A stretch of 64,000 nt of DNA from Curtobacterium sp. MCBA15_001. Its GTDB lineage: Bacteria > Actinomycetota > Actinomycetes > Actinomycetales > Microbacteriaceae. The first letter of the stretch is position 1, and each line of letters starts with the position of its first letter. Position numbers and translations under genes: made by a program. Location: NCBI RefSeq assembly GCF_001864835.1, contig NZ_MJGI01000027.1:62001-126000 (forward strand), given 5' to 3'. Below the pieces are notes generated by a model. That model saw nothing but the letters and a program-made list of their open reading frames with translations, was not told the origin of the DNA and ran no database searches. This document shows, one piece after another, positions 20,067-30,848 of this stretch.

Positions 20067-20247
20067 GGGGTACAAGCTTGCGCTGATGCAAGAACTCCCT
20101 CCGTACCACCGGAAAACCGGCGACATCCCCTTGCTCGTGCGGATGTACCTGCGGCAGACTGACGGCACGGTGTACCCCGTGGGGGGCGGCCCCCACGATG
20201 AAGCACGGAGATGCCTGGGAATCATTCGGTTCCGTTTGTGGGGTACA
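20067..20247 (+). promoter_or_regulatory. Sigma-factor upstream region with three GGGGTACA boxes
   Basis: The 8-mer GGGGTACA occurs at 20067-20074 and 20240-20247, and inverted (TGTACCCC) at 20171-20178, all between the terminator and the sigma-factor gene. No gene is convincing in 20038-20308. The boxes may be regulator sites or -35-like elements; no known regulator is assigned. Confidence 0.45.
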
Positions 20248-20308
20248 CCTCGGGACCGCTCTACTTGGTCTCACCCACCGCCGTCACCGTCAATGCAGGG
20301 AGAGTCAC

Positions 20309-21367
20309 ATGACGATCGCAACGACAACACCGAGCACGACCTCGCGCCGGACGAAGAAGGCCACCGCCAAGGCCGAGCCCACCAAGGTCGAGAGCACCAC
20401 CCTCGACACCGTGGCCGAGGTCGAAGCGGACGAGCAGCTCGCCGGGGTCCGCGGTGCATCGGTCGACCAGGTCGGTGACTACCTGCGCCACATCGGTCGT
20501 CTGGCCCTCCTCACCGCTGAGGAAGAGGCCGACATCGCCCGCCGCATCGAGGTGGGCCTGTTCGCCGGCGAGAAGCTGGTGACCGAAGCCGGTCTCCCCA
20601 AGGCCCTGCAGCGCGAGCTGAAGTGGCTCGTCCGCGACGGCGAGCGTGCCAAGGAGCGGATGATCACCTCGAACCTCCGCCTGGTGGTCAGCATCGCCAA
20701 GCGCTACTCGCAGCGCGGCCTGCCCTTCATGGACGTGATCCAGGAAGGCAACCTCGGCCTGGTCCGTGCGGTGGAGAAGTTCGACTTCACGCAGGGCTAC
20801 AAGTTCTCGACGTACGCCACCTGGTGGATCCGTCAGGCCATCTCCCGTGGCCTCGCCGACAAGGCGCGCACCATCCGCATCCCGGTGCACACGGTGGAGC
20901 TCATCAACAAGATCTCCCGCACCGAGCGCGACCTGACCGTGGACCTCGGCCGTGCGCCGATGCCGGAAGAGGTCGCCGCCGAGCTCAGCATGAGCGTCGA
21001 GGAACTGGTCGACCTCAAGGGCCGTTCGCACGAGCCCGTGTCGATCCACACCGTCGTCGGCGACTCCGACGACAGCGAACTCGGCGACTTCATCGAGGAC
21101 GAGGACGCCGCGTCGCCGAACGAGCTCACCGAGACCACGCTCCTGCACCGCGACATCCGCTCCATCGTGGCGGAGCTGCCGAGCGACGAGGCGAACGTGA
21201 TCCGCATGCGCTACGGCCTCGACGACGACAAGCCCATGACGCTGGACGAGATCTCGAAGATCGTGCACACCACGCGTCAGGCTGTCAGCCGCGTCGAGTC
21301 CCGCGCCAAGCTGCGGCTCTTCGCCAAGGCGGTCTCGCAGGACATGCAGCTCTACCTGACCGAGTAG
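20309..21367 (+). CDS. RNA polymerase sigma factor, sigma-70 group 2
   Basis: A 352-residue sigma-70 family factor. A charged ~65-residue N-terminus precedes region 1.2 (VGDYLRHIGRLALLTAEEE). Region 2 is highly conserved (NLRLVVSIAKRYSQRGLPFM, EKFDFTQGYKFSTYATWWIR), with regions 3 and 4 following. Region 4.2 (MTLDEISKIVHTTRQAVSRVES) differs from housekeeping factors, and a C-terminal LFAKAVSQDMQLYLTE replaces the usual ending. This suggests a SigB/group-2 role rather than the primary sigma. The start at 20309 has AGGGAGAG upstream; an upstream in-frame ATG at 20198 is not supported. Confidence 0.88.
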   Translation: MTIATTTPSTTSRRTKKATAKAEPTKVESTTLDTVAEVEADEQLAGVRGASVDQVGDYLRHIGRLALLTAEEEADIARRIEVGLFAGEKLVTEAGLPKALQRELKWLVRDGERAKERMITSNLRLVVSIAKRYSQRGLPFMDVIQEGNLGLVRAVEKFDFTQGYKFSTYATWWIRQAISRGLADKARTIRIPVHTVELINKISRTERDLTVDLGRAPMPEEVAAELSMSVEELVDLKGRSHEPVSIHTVVGDSDDSELGDFIEDEDAASPNELTETTLLHRDIRSIVAELPSDEANVIRMRYGLDDDKPMTLDEISKIVHTTRQAVSRVESRAKLRLFAKAVSQDMQLYLTE

Positions 21368-21457
21368 CGCACGAAGGCTTCGGTCGGCGTCCACTGCGAC
21401 GTCGACTCGGGGAACCGGGTCGTTCTGTGGGAAGACGATCCGGTGGGGTGATGGGAC

Positions 21458-21486
21458 GGCCCGTCCGAGCACAGCTCGGGCGGGCC
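21458..21486. terminator. Hairpin between convergent sigma and nadK genes
   Basis: Stem GGCCCGTCCGAG with its near-complement GCTCGGGCGGGCC around a short loop. It lies between two convergent genes and probably ends both transcripts; no T-tract. Confidence 0.65.
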
Positions 21487-21542
21487 ACATCCATGTCCGG
21501 GGACGGTCGGCGCGCAGACGCCGCGCGGCTTCGGCGGCGCGC

Positions 21543-22475
21543 TCAGTCCTCGGCGTCGCGCCGCAGCTTCTGCCGCAGGTCGCTCGGGATGAGCTCGACG
21601 AGCTGGTCCGGCCGGACGGGCAGGTCGAGCAGGCTCAGCTTCACGCGTCCGGTCCGTCCGTGCCGCTCCGCATCGAGTCGGACGACGCTGCCCGCGTCCT
21701 TGCGCAGCCGCATGTCGATCTGGGCACCCGTCGCGACCTCGCCGACGACGAGCCCGTCGACCTCGAGCGCCGCGCTCCGGGTGCCCTCGGCGATGTCGAA
21801 GCGGTAGCGCTCCCGCGCGGCGAGCACGACGGCGCGGTCGATGCCGGCCATCGGGGCGACGGGGGTGACGACCGAGCCGGAGAGCGCGGGGGAGAGGACC
21901 GGTCCGCCGGCGGCGTAGTTGTAGGCCGTGGACCCCGCCGGTGTCGCGGCGACGATGGCGTCGGCGCGGTAGTAGCCGTACCCGAAGCCGCCCACGCTGA
22001 GGTCGGCGGACACCTGACCGGCACCGGGACGCCGGACGATCGTCAGGTCGTTGAACGCGAGGTAGTCGGTGCGGGCGCCGCTCCAGGACAGCTTCGCCTC
22101 GAGCGCGTGGTGCGGTTCGAGCTGGTAGTCGCCCGCTGAGAGCCGTTCGAGCGCGGCCTCGAGTTCCGGCGGCTCGATCTCCACCAGGAACCCGACGTTG
22201 CCGTGGTTGACGCCCAGAACCGGGACCGGCCGCCGGGCGACCAGTCGCATGGCGCCGAGCATCGTGCCGTCACCACCGAGTGCGACCACGAGGTCCACGA
22301 TCTCGGTGAAGTCCTCGTCCTCGACCACGTCGATCGTCGCGCCGATCCGGGCGGCGTCGATGCGTCGGGCGACCAGGCGGCCAAGGCCGGAGGAGTTCCA
22401 GCGCTGCAGGGTCGCGACGGACTCCTGCACGTTCTTGGTCGGGTGCACGACGAGACCGACGACGGGCTGCTCCAT
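21543..22475 (-). CDS. nadK: NAD kinase
   Basis: A 310-residue ATP-NAD kinase making NADP. The GGDGTMLGAMR phosphate-binding motif, GVNHGNVGFL and the C-terminal domain with TPAGSTAYNYAAGGP and VLSPALSG are diagnostic. Length is normal. TAGCAT lies seven bases upstream of the ATG on the minus strand, so initiation is probably leaderless. In many actinobacteria nadK lies near recN; here it sits between a sigma factor and clpC. Confidence 0.95.
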   Translation of the reverse strand: MEQPVVGLVVHPTKNVQESVATLQRWNSSGLGRLVARRIDAARIGATIDVVEDEDFTEIVDLVVALGGDGTMLGAMRLVARRPVPVLGVNHGNVGFLVEIEPPELEAALERLSAGDYQLEPHHALEAKLSWSGARTDYLAFNDLTIVRRPGAGQVSADLSVGGFGYGYYRADAIVAATPAGSTAYNYAAGGPVLSPALSGSVVTPVAPMAGIDRAVVLAARERYRFDIAEGTRSAALEVDGLVVGEVATGAQIDMRLRKDAGSVVRLDAERHGRTGRVKLSLLDLPVRPDQLVELIPSDLRQKLRRDAED

Positions 22476-22546
22476 GCGCCGGATGCTACCGGGCTGACCT
22501 GACCCGAAGGGTTCTCAAATCCGGCCGTATGCAATATTCTGTATGG

Positions 22547-23023
22547 ATGCGGCCGTCAACCCTCTCCCTCAGCGTGCCCACCGTCCAACACGGCCGCGAG
22601 GTCGTCCTGCTCGCGGAACACGAATCGCGAGACTCCGGGTTCGGGTTCGTCGACGCGGAGCACCTGCTCGTCGCCGCTGTCCTCCTGTGCAGTGGCATGC
22701 CACGGCTGCGCGACGTCCTGGAGCGCCACGGCGTGACGACTGCCCGCGTCCGCGAGGCCATCCGGGTGTTCGTCGGCGCCGGGGTCCCGCCCTACCCCGG
22801 GCACGAGGACCGTGTCACCTGCACCCCTGCCGGCGCCCGCGTCCTCGCGCGGTCCGCCCAGATCGCCGGGCCGCACGAGCGTGTCCGACCGCACCACGTC
22901 CTGCTGGCCGTGCTCGACGGTGTCGACGACCCGCTCATGGGTGCCGCGCACGACGTCCTCGACCGGCTCGACGTCGAGCCCCGCCGGTTCCGCCGAGCGC
23001 TCCGCCGCGCCGCCCGCCACTGA
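22547..23023 (+). CDS. Orphan Clp N-terminal domain protein
   Basis: A 158-residue protein composed of two repeats of the Clp N-terminal domain (DAEHLLVAAVLL and VRPHHVLLAVLDG mark equivalent helices), without AAA+ modules. The Clp-N domain is where substrates and adaptors bind ClpC, so this may be an adaptor, decoy or regulator for the ClpC encoded 170 bases downstream. That role is inferred. The ATG at 22547 is chosen because TATTCT (22535-22540) lies exactly six bases upstream; the upstream in-frame ATG at 22529 would precede this -10. Confidence 0.75.
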   Translation: MRPSTLSLSVPTVQHGREVVLLAEHESRDSGFGFVDAEHLLVAAVLLCSGMPRLRDVLERHGVTTARVREAIRVFVGAGVPPYPGHEDRVTCTPAGARVLARSAQIAGPHERVRPHHVLLAVLDGVDDPLMGAAHDVLDRLDVEPRRFRRALRRAARH

Positions 23024-23195
23024 CGCCGCCGCTCCCTCGCGCCGCCCGCCGCCGACCCGTCGCGCTCGCCGCCGATGCGCGCACTGCGGGCGATCGAGGT
23101 CACGCCCACGGCGAACAGGGGCAGCCTGGACGGGCAGCGCTGGTTACGCTCGATGTACGTCACCGGACTCCCACGGGTCCGGCAAGGGAGAGCAC

Positions 23196-25715
<2,520 letters not shown>

Positions 25716-25727
25716 GACCCACCGCAC

Positions 25728-25775
25728 GACAGACGGGAGGCCCGGTGCCAGCTGGCACCGGGCCTCCCGTCTGTC
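25728..25775. terminator. Strong terminator after clpC
   Basis: Perfect 22-bp arms beginning GACAGACGGGAGGCCCGG and their complement with a short loop. It serves clpC and probably the convergent small gene as well. Confidence 0.92.
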
Positions 25776-25787
25776 TGATGGTCGCGA

Positions 25788-25976
25788 TCAGACCAGCGGC
25801 TCGTCGCCGCGTTCGGCGTCGCTCGCGACGTCGCTGTCGGCAGTGCCGTCGGAGTCACCGGTCAGCCCGTCGGCCAGACCGTTGGTCTGGTCGAAGGGGT
25901 GCCCGATCGACTCGTCGTTGAGATCGGCGAGGGACCCGTTGTCCTCGCGGTGTTCCGGGTTGGTGTCCTTGTCCAT
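25788..25976 (-). CDS. Small acidic protein
   Basis: A 62-residue, very acidic protein (many Asp/Glu, few hydrophobics) that is predicted to be disordered; it starts MDKDTNPEHREDNG. No family is recognised. The ATG at 25976 is supported by TACCGT seven bases upstream on the minus strand, the same arrangement as the next minus-strand gene. Confidence 0.55.
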   Translation of the reverse strand: MDKDTNPEHREDNGSLADLNDESIGHPFDQTNGLADGLTGDSDGTADSDVASDAERGDEPLV

Positions 25977-26044
25977 GTGCCGGACGGTACGCCGGAGCCC
26001 CCGTGCCGTTCCCAGCACGGGGGCTCCGTCGATCGTGGTCAGGC

Positions 26045-26497
26045 TCAGGCCTGGACGTCACCGCGCCAACCGGCATCGGTGGGCGCCGACTCGACGCGCT
26101 CCTTGTAGTTCTGCAGGTCCTTCTTGACGGCGTGGCCACCGACGCCGACCGCCGAGCCGAGCTTCTCGAGGAAGCCGGAGGGCTCCCAGTCGATCTGCGC
26201 GGTGACGCGGGTCTCGTGGTCGGAGAGCTTGTGGAACGTGACGACGCCGGCATGGTCGGTGTCGCCGTCCTTCACGGTCCAGGCGACGCGCTCGTCGGGG
26301 TGCTGCTCGGTGATGACGGCGCGGAACTGGCGCTCCTGGCCGGCGACCTTGACGGTCCAGTCGGTCGTGGTGTCGTCCACCTGGACGATCTTCTCGACCT
26401 CGTCGAGGAAGTGCGGGAACTCCTCGAAGCGGGTCCACTGCCCGTAGGCGGCGCTGACGGGGACGTTGACGTCGATGGTCTCGATGATCTGGGGCAT
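26045..26497 (-). CDS. SRPBCC-family (START-like) protein
   Basis: A 150-residue protein of the SRPBCC/polyketide cyclase-like superfamily. The N-terminus IETIDVNVPVSAAYGQWTRFE and EFPHFLDEVEKIVQVD are typical of the lipid/hydrophobic-ligand binding helix-grip fold (coenzyme Q-binding/START subgroup). Ligand unknown. TACCGT (26510-26505) lies seven bases before the ATG, suggesting a leaderless start; longer reading is rejected. Confidence 0.82.
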   Translation of the reverse strand: MPQIIETIDVNVPVSAAYGQWTRFEEFPHFLDEVEKIVQVDDTTTDWTVKVAGQERQFRAVITEQHPDERVAWTVKDGDTDHAGVVTFHKLSDHETRVTAQIDWEPSGFLEKLGSAVGVGGHAVKKDLQNYKERVESAPTDAGWRGDVQA

Positions 26498-26588
26498 GTC
26501 CCCGACGGTAGGCGGCGGGCGCTGGGCACAGCACAGGCTGGTGTCCCCCAGGCACGCGGTTCCGGTTCGTCGGTCTAGGGTTGTCGCG

Positions 26589-27131
26589 ATGGCTGAGCAC
26601 GGGAAGCACGCGTTCCACGAACGGGACGACCACGGGATCCTGGTGCGCCCGGCGCTGGCGTCGGACGTCCCGCACATCCAGCGGCTCATCGCCCCGTACG
26701 TCGACCGGCGGATCCTGCTCGGCAAGGAGAACGTCGCGCTCTACGGCTCGATCCAGCAGTTCCGGATCGCCGAGGGGCCGGACGGCACCCCGATCGGGTG
26801 CGGCGCCCTCGCCGTCTTCTGGGACGACATCGCCGAGGTCCGCACGCTCGCGCTCGACGCGGACTGGATCCACAAGCGGGTGGGGCACCGCATGCTCGAG
26901 GCGCTCGAGCACGACGCCCGCGAGCTCGGCGTCGCACGCATCTTCTGCCTGACGTTCGAGGTCGACTTCTTCGCCAAGCACGGGTACCTGGAGATCGGCG
27001 AGGAAGTCGTGTCTCCGTCGGTCTACGCGGAGCTGGTGCGGTCCTCGGACGAGGGCGTCGCGGAGTTCCTCGACCTGGCGCGGGTCAAGCCGAACACGCT
27101 CGGCAACACCCGCATGCTGAAGATCCTCTGA
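26589..27131 (+). CDS. argA: Amino-acid N-acetyltransferase (GNAT-type N-acetylglutamate synthase)
   Basis: A 180-residue single-domain GNAT enzyme. The C-terminal GVAEFLDLARVKPNTLGNTRML matches the actinobacterial ArgA type (Rv2747-like), which acetylates glutamate as the first step of arginine synthesis. ILLGKENVALYGSIQQF and LTFEVDFFAKHGY are also typical. The acetyl-CoA loop is WIHKRVGHRMLEA. The start is the ATG at 26589, with TAGGGT seven bases upstream. It is divergent from the SRPBCC gene. Confidence 0.88.
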   Translation: MAEHGKHAFHERDDHGILVRPALASDVPHIQRLIAPYVDRRILLGKENVALYGSIQQFRIAEGPDGTPIGCGALAVFWDDIAEVRTLALDADWIHKRVGHRMLEALEHDARELGVARIFCLTFEVDFFAKHGYLEIGEEVVSPSVYAELVRSSDEGVAEFLDLARVKPNTLGNTRMLKIL

Positions 27132-27195
27132 CGCTTTCGGTCGCTCGTCGGCGGGGTTCCCTCGTCGGACGCGCGGCGGTGTCTACCCTGTGCGC

Positions 27196-27900
27196 ATGTC
27201 GTCGTTCCGTCACCCCGTGGGCCCGCAGAAGCCGGGCGTGTACTGGCGCCGCCGTCTGACCGTCCTCGGCGTCATCGCCGTGATCGTCGTCGTCATCGTG
27301 CTCATCGTCGTCGGCCGCGGCAACGGCGCTCCGGCGGCCGCACCGTCCCCCTCGGCGTCGTCTGCTGCTCCGACCGTTCCGGCGTCGCCATCGGCTGCGG
27401 CTTCTGCTTCGTCCGCGCCGTCGTCCGGGCCGTCGGCTGACCCGTCAGCGTCGGCTTCTGCCGGGTCGTCGTCCTCGGATGGGGCGGCGGCCGACGGTGC
27501 GACGTGCTCCAAGGGGCAGATCGCCCTGAAGCCCGTGCTCGACAAGAGCGCCTACGGCCCAACCGAGGACCCGAAGGTCGCCATGTCGATCGAGAACAGC
27601 GGGTCGAAGTCCTGCCACATGGACCTCGGCTCGGCGCAGCAGGTGCTGACGATCAGCTCCGGCGCCGAGCAGTACTGGTCCTCGAAGGACTGCCAGACCG
27701 GTGGGACGAGCCAGGACGTGACGATCAAGGCCGGGCAGACCCTGACCACGCCGGCGATCGCCTGGGACCGGACCCGTTCGTCGACGACCACGTGCGACTC
27801 CTCGCGGCCGTCGGTGACCGGTGGGGGAGCGAGCTACCACCTGTCGGTGTCGGTGGGGAACATCACGTCGGCCGACTCGGCGCAGTTCGTCCTGAACTGA
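27196..27900 (+). CDS. Membrane-anchored Ser/Ala-rich extracytoplasmic protein
   Basis: A 234-residue protein with a cytoplasmic basic N-terminus (PGVYWRRR) and a membrane segment (about 21-43). A low-complexity Pro/Ala/Ser linker follows (about 48-105). The beta-rich extracytoplasmic domain (about 110-234) has four cysteines and a pattern like SIENSGSKSCHMDLG that resembles DUF4232-type domains. TACCCT (27184-27189) lies exactly six bases before this ATG, so it is preferred to the GTG two codons upstream. Function unknown. Confidence 0.75.
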   Translation: MSSFRHPVGPQKPGVYWRRRLTVLGVIAVIVVVIVLIVVGRGNGAPAAAPSPSASSAAPTVPASPSAAASASSAPSSGPSADPSASASAGSSSSDGAAADGATCSKGQIALKPVLDKSAYGPTEDPKVAMSIENSGSKSCHMDLGSAQQVLTISSGAEQYWSSKDCQTGGTSQDVTIKAGQTLTTPAIAWDRTRSSTTTCDSSRPSVTGGGASYHLSVSVGNITSADSAQFVLN

Positions 27901-27926
27901 GGCAGCCGCTTCGCGTCCGGGGGTCG

Positions 27927-28373
27927 TCAGTCGAACTCCGGCGTCGTCGTCTTGCAGCTGACGGGCTGACCGGGCTGGCCCTGCTCTTCGGCGATCACCC
28001 GCTTGCCGTCGAGCAGGATGCGGCAGGTGGCCGTCTGCCCGTCCGACGGGGTCGCCTGGACCGAGGCCGGATCGGTCGCGAGGACGATCGTCTCGTGCGT
28101 CCAGGCCGCGCCCGCAGAACCGTTGCCGGCGCCGGGCTTGGTGGACGCGGTCGACAGGGTCTGCCGCTCGGCGGCTTCGCCACGCTTCTCGGCACCGAGG
28201 TAGGCGACGTCGTGCAGGGTGGCCGCGTCCGGGGAGTCGACGGTGACTTCGTACGTGACGGACCAGGCATCGCCGACCTGCTGGTTGATCTGCGCGCAGC
28301 CCGTCAGTGCGAGGGCTGCTGCGCCGAGGACGGCCGCGGCGGCGATGCGGGCGGCGGTGGTGCGCCGGGTCAT
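27927..28373 (-). CDS. Putative lipoprotein
   Basis: About 148 residues beginning MTRRTTAARIAAAAVLG with a lipobox LALTGC, so it is probably a lipid-anchored extracytoplasmic protein. The mature domain has further cysteines and ends KTTTPEFD. No family recognised. The frame stays open to an upstream ATG at 28451, which would add 26 Thr/Asn-rich residues. I prefer 28373 because the long n-region is atypical and 28451 directly abuts the csp terminator. It is convergent with the previous gene. Confidence 0.65.
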   Translation of the reverse strand: MTRRTTAARIAAAAVLGAAALALTGCAQINQQVGDAWSVTYEVTVDSPDAATLHDVAYLGAEKRGEAAERQTLSTASTKPGAGNGSAGAAWTHETIVLATDPASVQATPSDGQTATCRILLDGKRVIAEEQGQPGQPVSCKTTTPEFD

Positions 28374-28454
28374 GGTGGTGCGGGCGTTCGTGGTGCTCGT
28401 GCCGGTGGTGTTGGCGTTTGTGGTGCGTGTGTCTGTGCTGCGATTGGTCATACA

Positions 28455-28527
28455 AACACGATCGCGGCCGGCCGATCGAACTTCGTCATGACGAAGGTTC
28501 GATCGAGTCCGACCGCGGTCGTGTTCG
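28455..28527 (-). terminator. Long inverted repeat, terminator of the cold-shock gene
   Basis: Nested imperfect arms: inner GATCGAACTTCGTCAT / ATGACGAAGGTTCGATC and outer ACACGATCGCGG / CCGCGGTCGTGT. Read on the minus strand it follows the csp stop codon and is trailed by TTTGT. Confidence 0.75.
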
Positions 28528-28567
28528 GGGTCAGCCGACCGGATGACGGTCAGCGTTCCCCTGGGGT

Positions 28568-28774
28568 TCAGCCGATGACGGTGATGTTCTCCGCCTGCGG
28601 GCCCTTGCGGCCCTCAGTGATCTCGAACTCCACCTTCTGGTTCTCTTCGAGGCCGCGGTAGCCGCTGCCCGAGATCGCCGAGAAGTGCGCGAAGACGTCG
28701 GCGCTGTTGTCGTCCGGGGCGATGAACCCGAAGCCCTTTTCGTTGTTAAACCACTTGACGGTTCCAGTTGCCAT
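28568..28774 (-). CDS. Cold-shock protein
   Basis: A 68-residue single cold-shock domain, an RNA/ssDNA chaperone. RNP1 (KGFGFI) and RNP2 (VFAHF) are intact, and the N-terminus [16 protein letters not shown] is canonical. Upstream is a leader of about 200 bases (28775-28976) to a TACGTT -10-like box, typical of cold-shock genes controlled at the RNA level. Confidence 0.96.
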   Translation of the reverse strand: MATGTVKWFNNEKGFGFIAPDDNSADVFAHFSAISGSGYRGLEENQKVEFEITEGRKGPQAENITVIG

Positions 28775-28988
28775 GATGGCGTTTCCTTAACTGTTCTTGC
28801 TTTCCATCGCGGTATGACACGCAGACGGAGCCTCGTCGTATGTCGACGAGGGTGATGCGCCACGCGGGCAGGTGCCGGCGGGACGGGTTCGGGGTCAGGC
28901 CCGGAGGCCAGTGACCCGTGTGTCCGGCTGAGGGGCGAAACCACCTCGGTCGGACGTTGGGCGCCGCCGAAGCGGTGTGACCAACGTA
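28775..28988 (-). promoter_or_regulatory. Long 5' leader and probable promoter of the cold-shock gene
   Basis: On the minus strand TACGTT (28988-28983) can serve as -10, placing the transcript start near 28976 and leaving about 200 untranslated bases before the csp start. No gene is seen in this stretch. Long leaders that refold with temperature are common for csp genes; the structure was not computed. Confidence 0.5.
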
Positions 28989-29055
28989 GCGTGTCTGCGG
29001 GGGAAGGGCCAGACGCGGTCGCCGGTTTCGGCGAAATCTGGTGAACTTGATCGTG

Positions 29056-29439
29056 ATGGCAGAGAAGGAACAGCGTTTCCGGAGCGAACAGCTCGAGGAC
29101 GCGCTCGCGAAGCAGGACGTGGCAGCGGTGGCGTACGCGCTGCGGAACGACATCGTGATCGTGCCGCGGCTGGTCACCGGCAAGAAGGACATGCAGGTGC
29201 GGGTGTTCGGGCGGGAGGGCTCGGAGCAGCGCATCCTGCTGCTGTTCTCGTCGGCGGACGCCTACACGGCGATGGTCCCGGACGAGAAGGTCCGGCAGGT
29301 CATGGTCTACGACGCGGCGCGGCTGGAGGAGTTCCTGGCGGCGCACCTGGACTCGCTCGAGGGTGTGTTCTTCGACATCGCCGGGCCGTACACGATGCAG
29401 GCCGAGCCGGCGGACCTGCTGGCCGCATTGCGCGCCTGA
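29056..29439 (+). CDS. SseB-like domain protein
   Basis: A 127-residue soluble protein. The pattern DIVIVPRLV, ILLLFSSADAYTAMVPDEK and a central beta-alpha arrangement resemble the SseB N-terminal domain family, whose role in actinobacteria is unknown. The ATG at 29056 is preferred to the GTG at 29041; neither has a clear ribosome site or TANNNT box. A small hairpin follows the stop. Confidence 0.65.
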   Translation: MAEKEQRFRSEQLEDALAKQDVAAVAYALRNDIVIVPRLVTGKKDMQVRVFGREGSEQRILLLFSSADAYTAMVPDEKVRQVMVYDAARLEEFLAAHLDSLEGVFFDIAGPYTMQAEPADLLAALRA

Positions 29440-29451
29440 CTGCGTGACGTG

Positions 29452-29470
29452 CCCTGGCTCATCGCCAGGG
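29452..29470. terminator. Short hairpin between convergent genes
   Basis: CCCTGGC / GCCAGGG with a five-base loop, located 13 bases after the SseB-like stop and just before the radA end. Confidence 0.55.
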
Positions 29471-29477
29471 TCGAACG

Positions 29478-30839
29478 TCAGAAGGCAGCGTCGAGTTCGC
29501 GTTCGCGGACGGACTTCGTCATCGAGAACGCGACGCGGAGGGCTTCGCGCAAGTGCTCGGCGTCGGCACCGAGCACGGTCGTGAAGCCGAGGCGCCGGGC
29601 TTCGCTCGCACGCTGCTTGGCGCCCGTCGCCGGACGGATCTCACCCGCGAGGCTGATCTCGCCGATCGCCGCGAGGGTGTGCGGGTAGGGGCGGTCCCTG
29701 GCGGCGCTGGCGAGGGCGAGCACGATGGCGAGGTCGGCGCCCGGTTCGGTCAGCTTCATCCCACCCACCGTGGACACGTAGACGTCGGCGTCGGAGAACT
29801 TGATGCCGGCGCGACGTTCCAGCACCGCCAGCAGCATCGCGACACGGGAGGCATCGACGCCGTTGACGACCCGGCGGGGCTGCGGCGCGGACGTCGGGAC
29901 GACGAGCGCCTGGACCTCGACGGGCAGCGCCCGACGGCCCTCCATCGCGACGGTGATGCACGTGCCGGACACGGGTGTGCCGTTGCGGGACATGAACAGG
30001 CCGCTCGGGTCCGGGACCTCGTGGATGCCGTCACCCGCCATGTCGAAGCAGCCGACCTCGTCCGTGGGACCGAAGCGGTTCTTCAGGGCGCGGACGAACC
30101 GGAGCGCCGTCTGGCGGTCGCCCTCGAAGTGACAGACGACGTCGACCAGGTGTTCGAGCAACCGCGGTCCGGCGATCGAGCCGTCCTTGGTGACGTGCCC
30201 GACGATGAGCACGGGCAGGTTGCGCTGCTTGGCTTCGCGGATCAGGGTCGACGCGACTTCACGCACCTGGGAGGTGCCCCCCGCGATGCCGTCGACCGAC
30301 GCGGACGAGATCGTCTGCACGGAGTCGGCGATGAGCAGGTCCGGCTGCACCTGGTCGATCTGCCCGAGGATGACGCCGAGGTCGACCTCGCTCGCCAGGA
30401 ACAGCTCGTCGTGCATGGCCCCGGTGCGCTCAGCACGCAGGCGGACCTGGTCGACGGACTCTTCGGCGCTGACGTAGAGCACGCGCTTGCCCTCGGCCGC
30501 GGCGCGTGAGGCCACTTCGAGCAGCAGCGTCGACTTGCCGACGCCGGGCTCACCGCTCAGCAGGACCGCAGCGCCCGGGACGATCCCGCCGCCGAGCACG
30601 CGGTCGAACTCACCGATGCCGCTGCGCCAGCGCGGGACGGCACCCACGCGTGCCTGGGTGATCGGCTGGGCGACACGGGTGCCCGCGACGGCCACGGCAC
30701 TGGTGCCACGGACGCTCGCCGTGGCGGCGGAGGTGTCCTCGACCGTGCCCCACGACTGGCACTCGCCGCAGCGGCCGACCCACTTGATCGTGGTCCAGCC
30801 GCACTCGGAGCAGCGGAAGGTCGACTGGGGGCGGGCCAT
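29478..30839 (-). CDS. radA: DNA repair protein RadA
   Basis: A 453-residue RecA-like helicase that drives branch migration in recombinational repair. It has the N-terminal C4 zinc finger (CSECGW...CGEC), Walker A GEPGVGKST and the RadA-specific KNRFG motif (LKNRFGPTDEVG). The C-terminal Lon-like domain is present. TAACCT (30851-30846) lies exactly six bases before the ATG on the minus strand, so the mRNA is probably leaderless. This -10 overlaps the stop codon of the upstream SGNH gene. Confidence 0.97.
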   Translation of the reverse strand: MARPQSTFRCSECGWTTIKWVGRCGECQSWGTVEDTSAATASVRGTSAVAVAGTRVAQPITQARVGAVPRWRSGIGEFDRVLGGGIVPGAAVLLSGEPGVGKSTLLLEVASRAAAEGKRVLYVSAEESVDQVRLRAERTGAMHDELFLASEVDLGVILGQIDQVQPDLLIADSVQTISSASVDGIAGGTSQVREVASTLIREAKQRNLPVLIVGHVTKDGSIAGPRLLEHLVDVVCHFEGDRQTALRFVRALKNRFGPTDEVGCFDMAGDGIHEVPDPSGLFMSRNGTPVSGTCITVAMEGRRALPVEVQALVVPTSAPQPRRVVNGVDASRVAMLLAVLERRAGIKFSDADVYVSTVGGMKLTEPGADLAIVLALASAARDRPYPHTLAAIGEISLAGEIRPATGAKQRASEARRLGFTTVLGADAEHLREALRVAFSMTKSVRERELDAAF

Positions 30840-30848
30840 GGGACGAGG

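Noticed and set aside
20044..20308. Possible small gene in the leader of the sigma factor
   Set aside because: The frame runs out of phase into the sigma gene and has no ribosome site or TANNNT box at the right distance.
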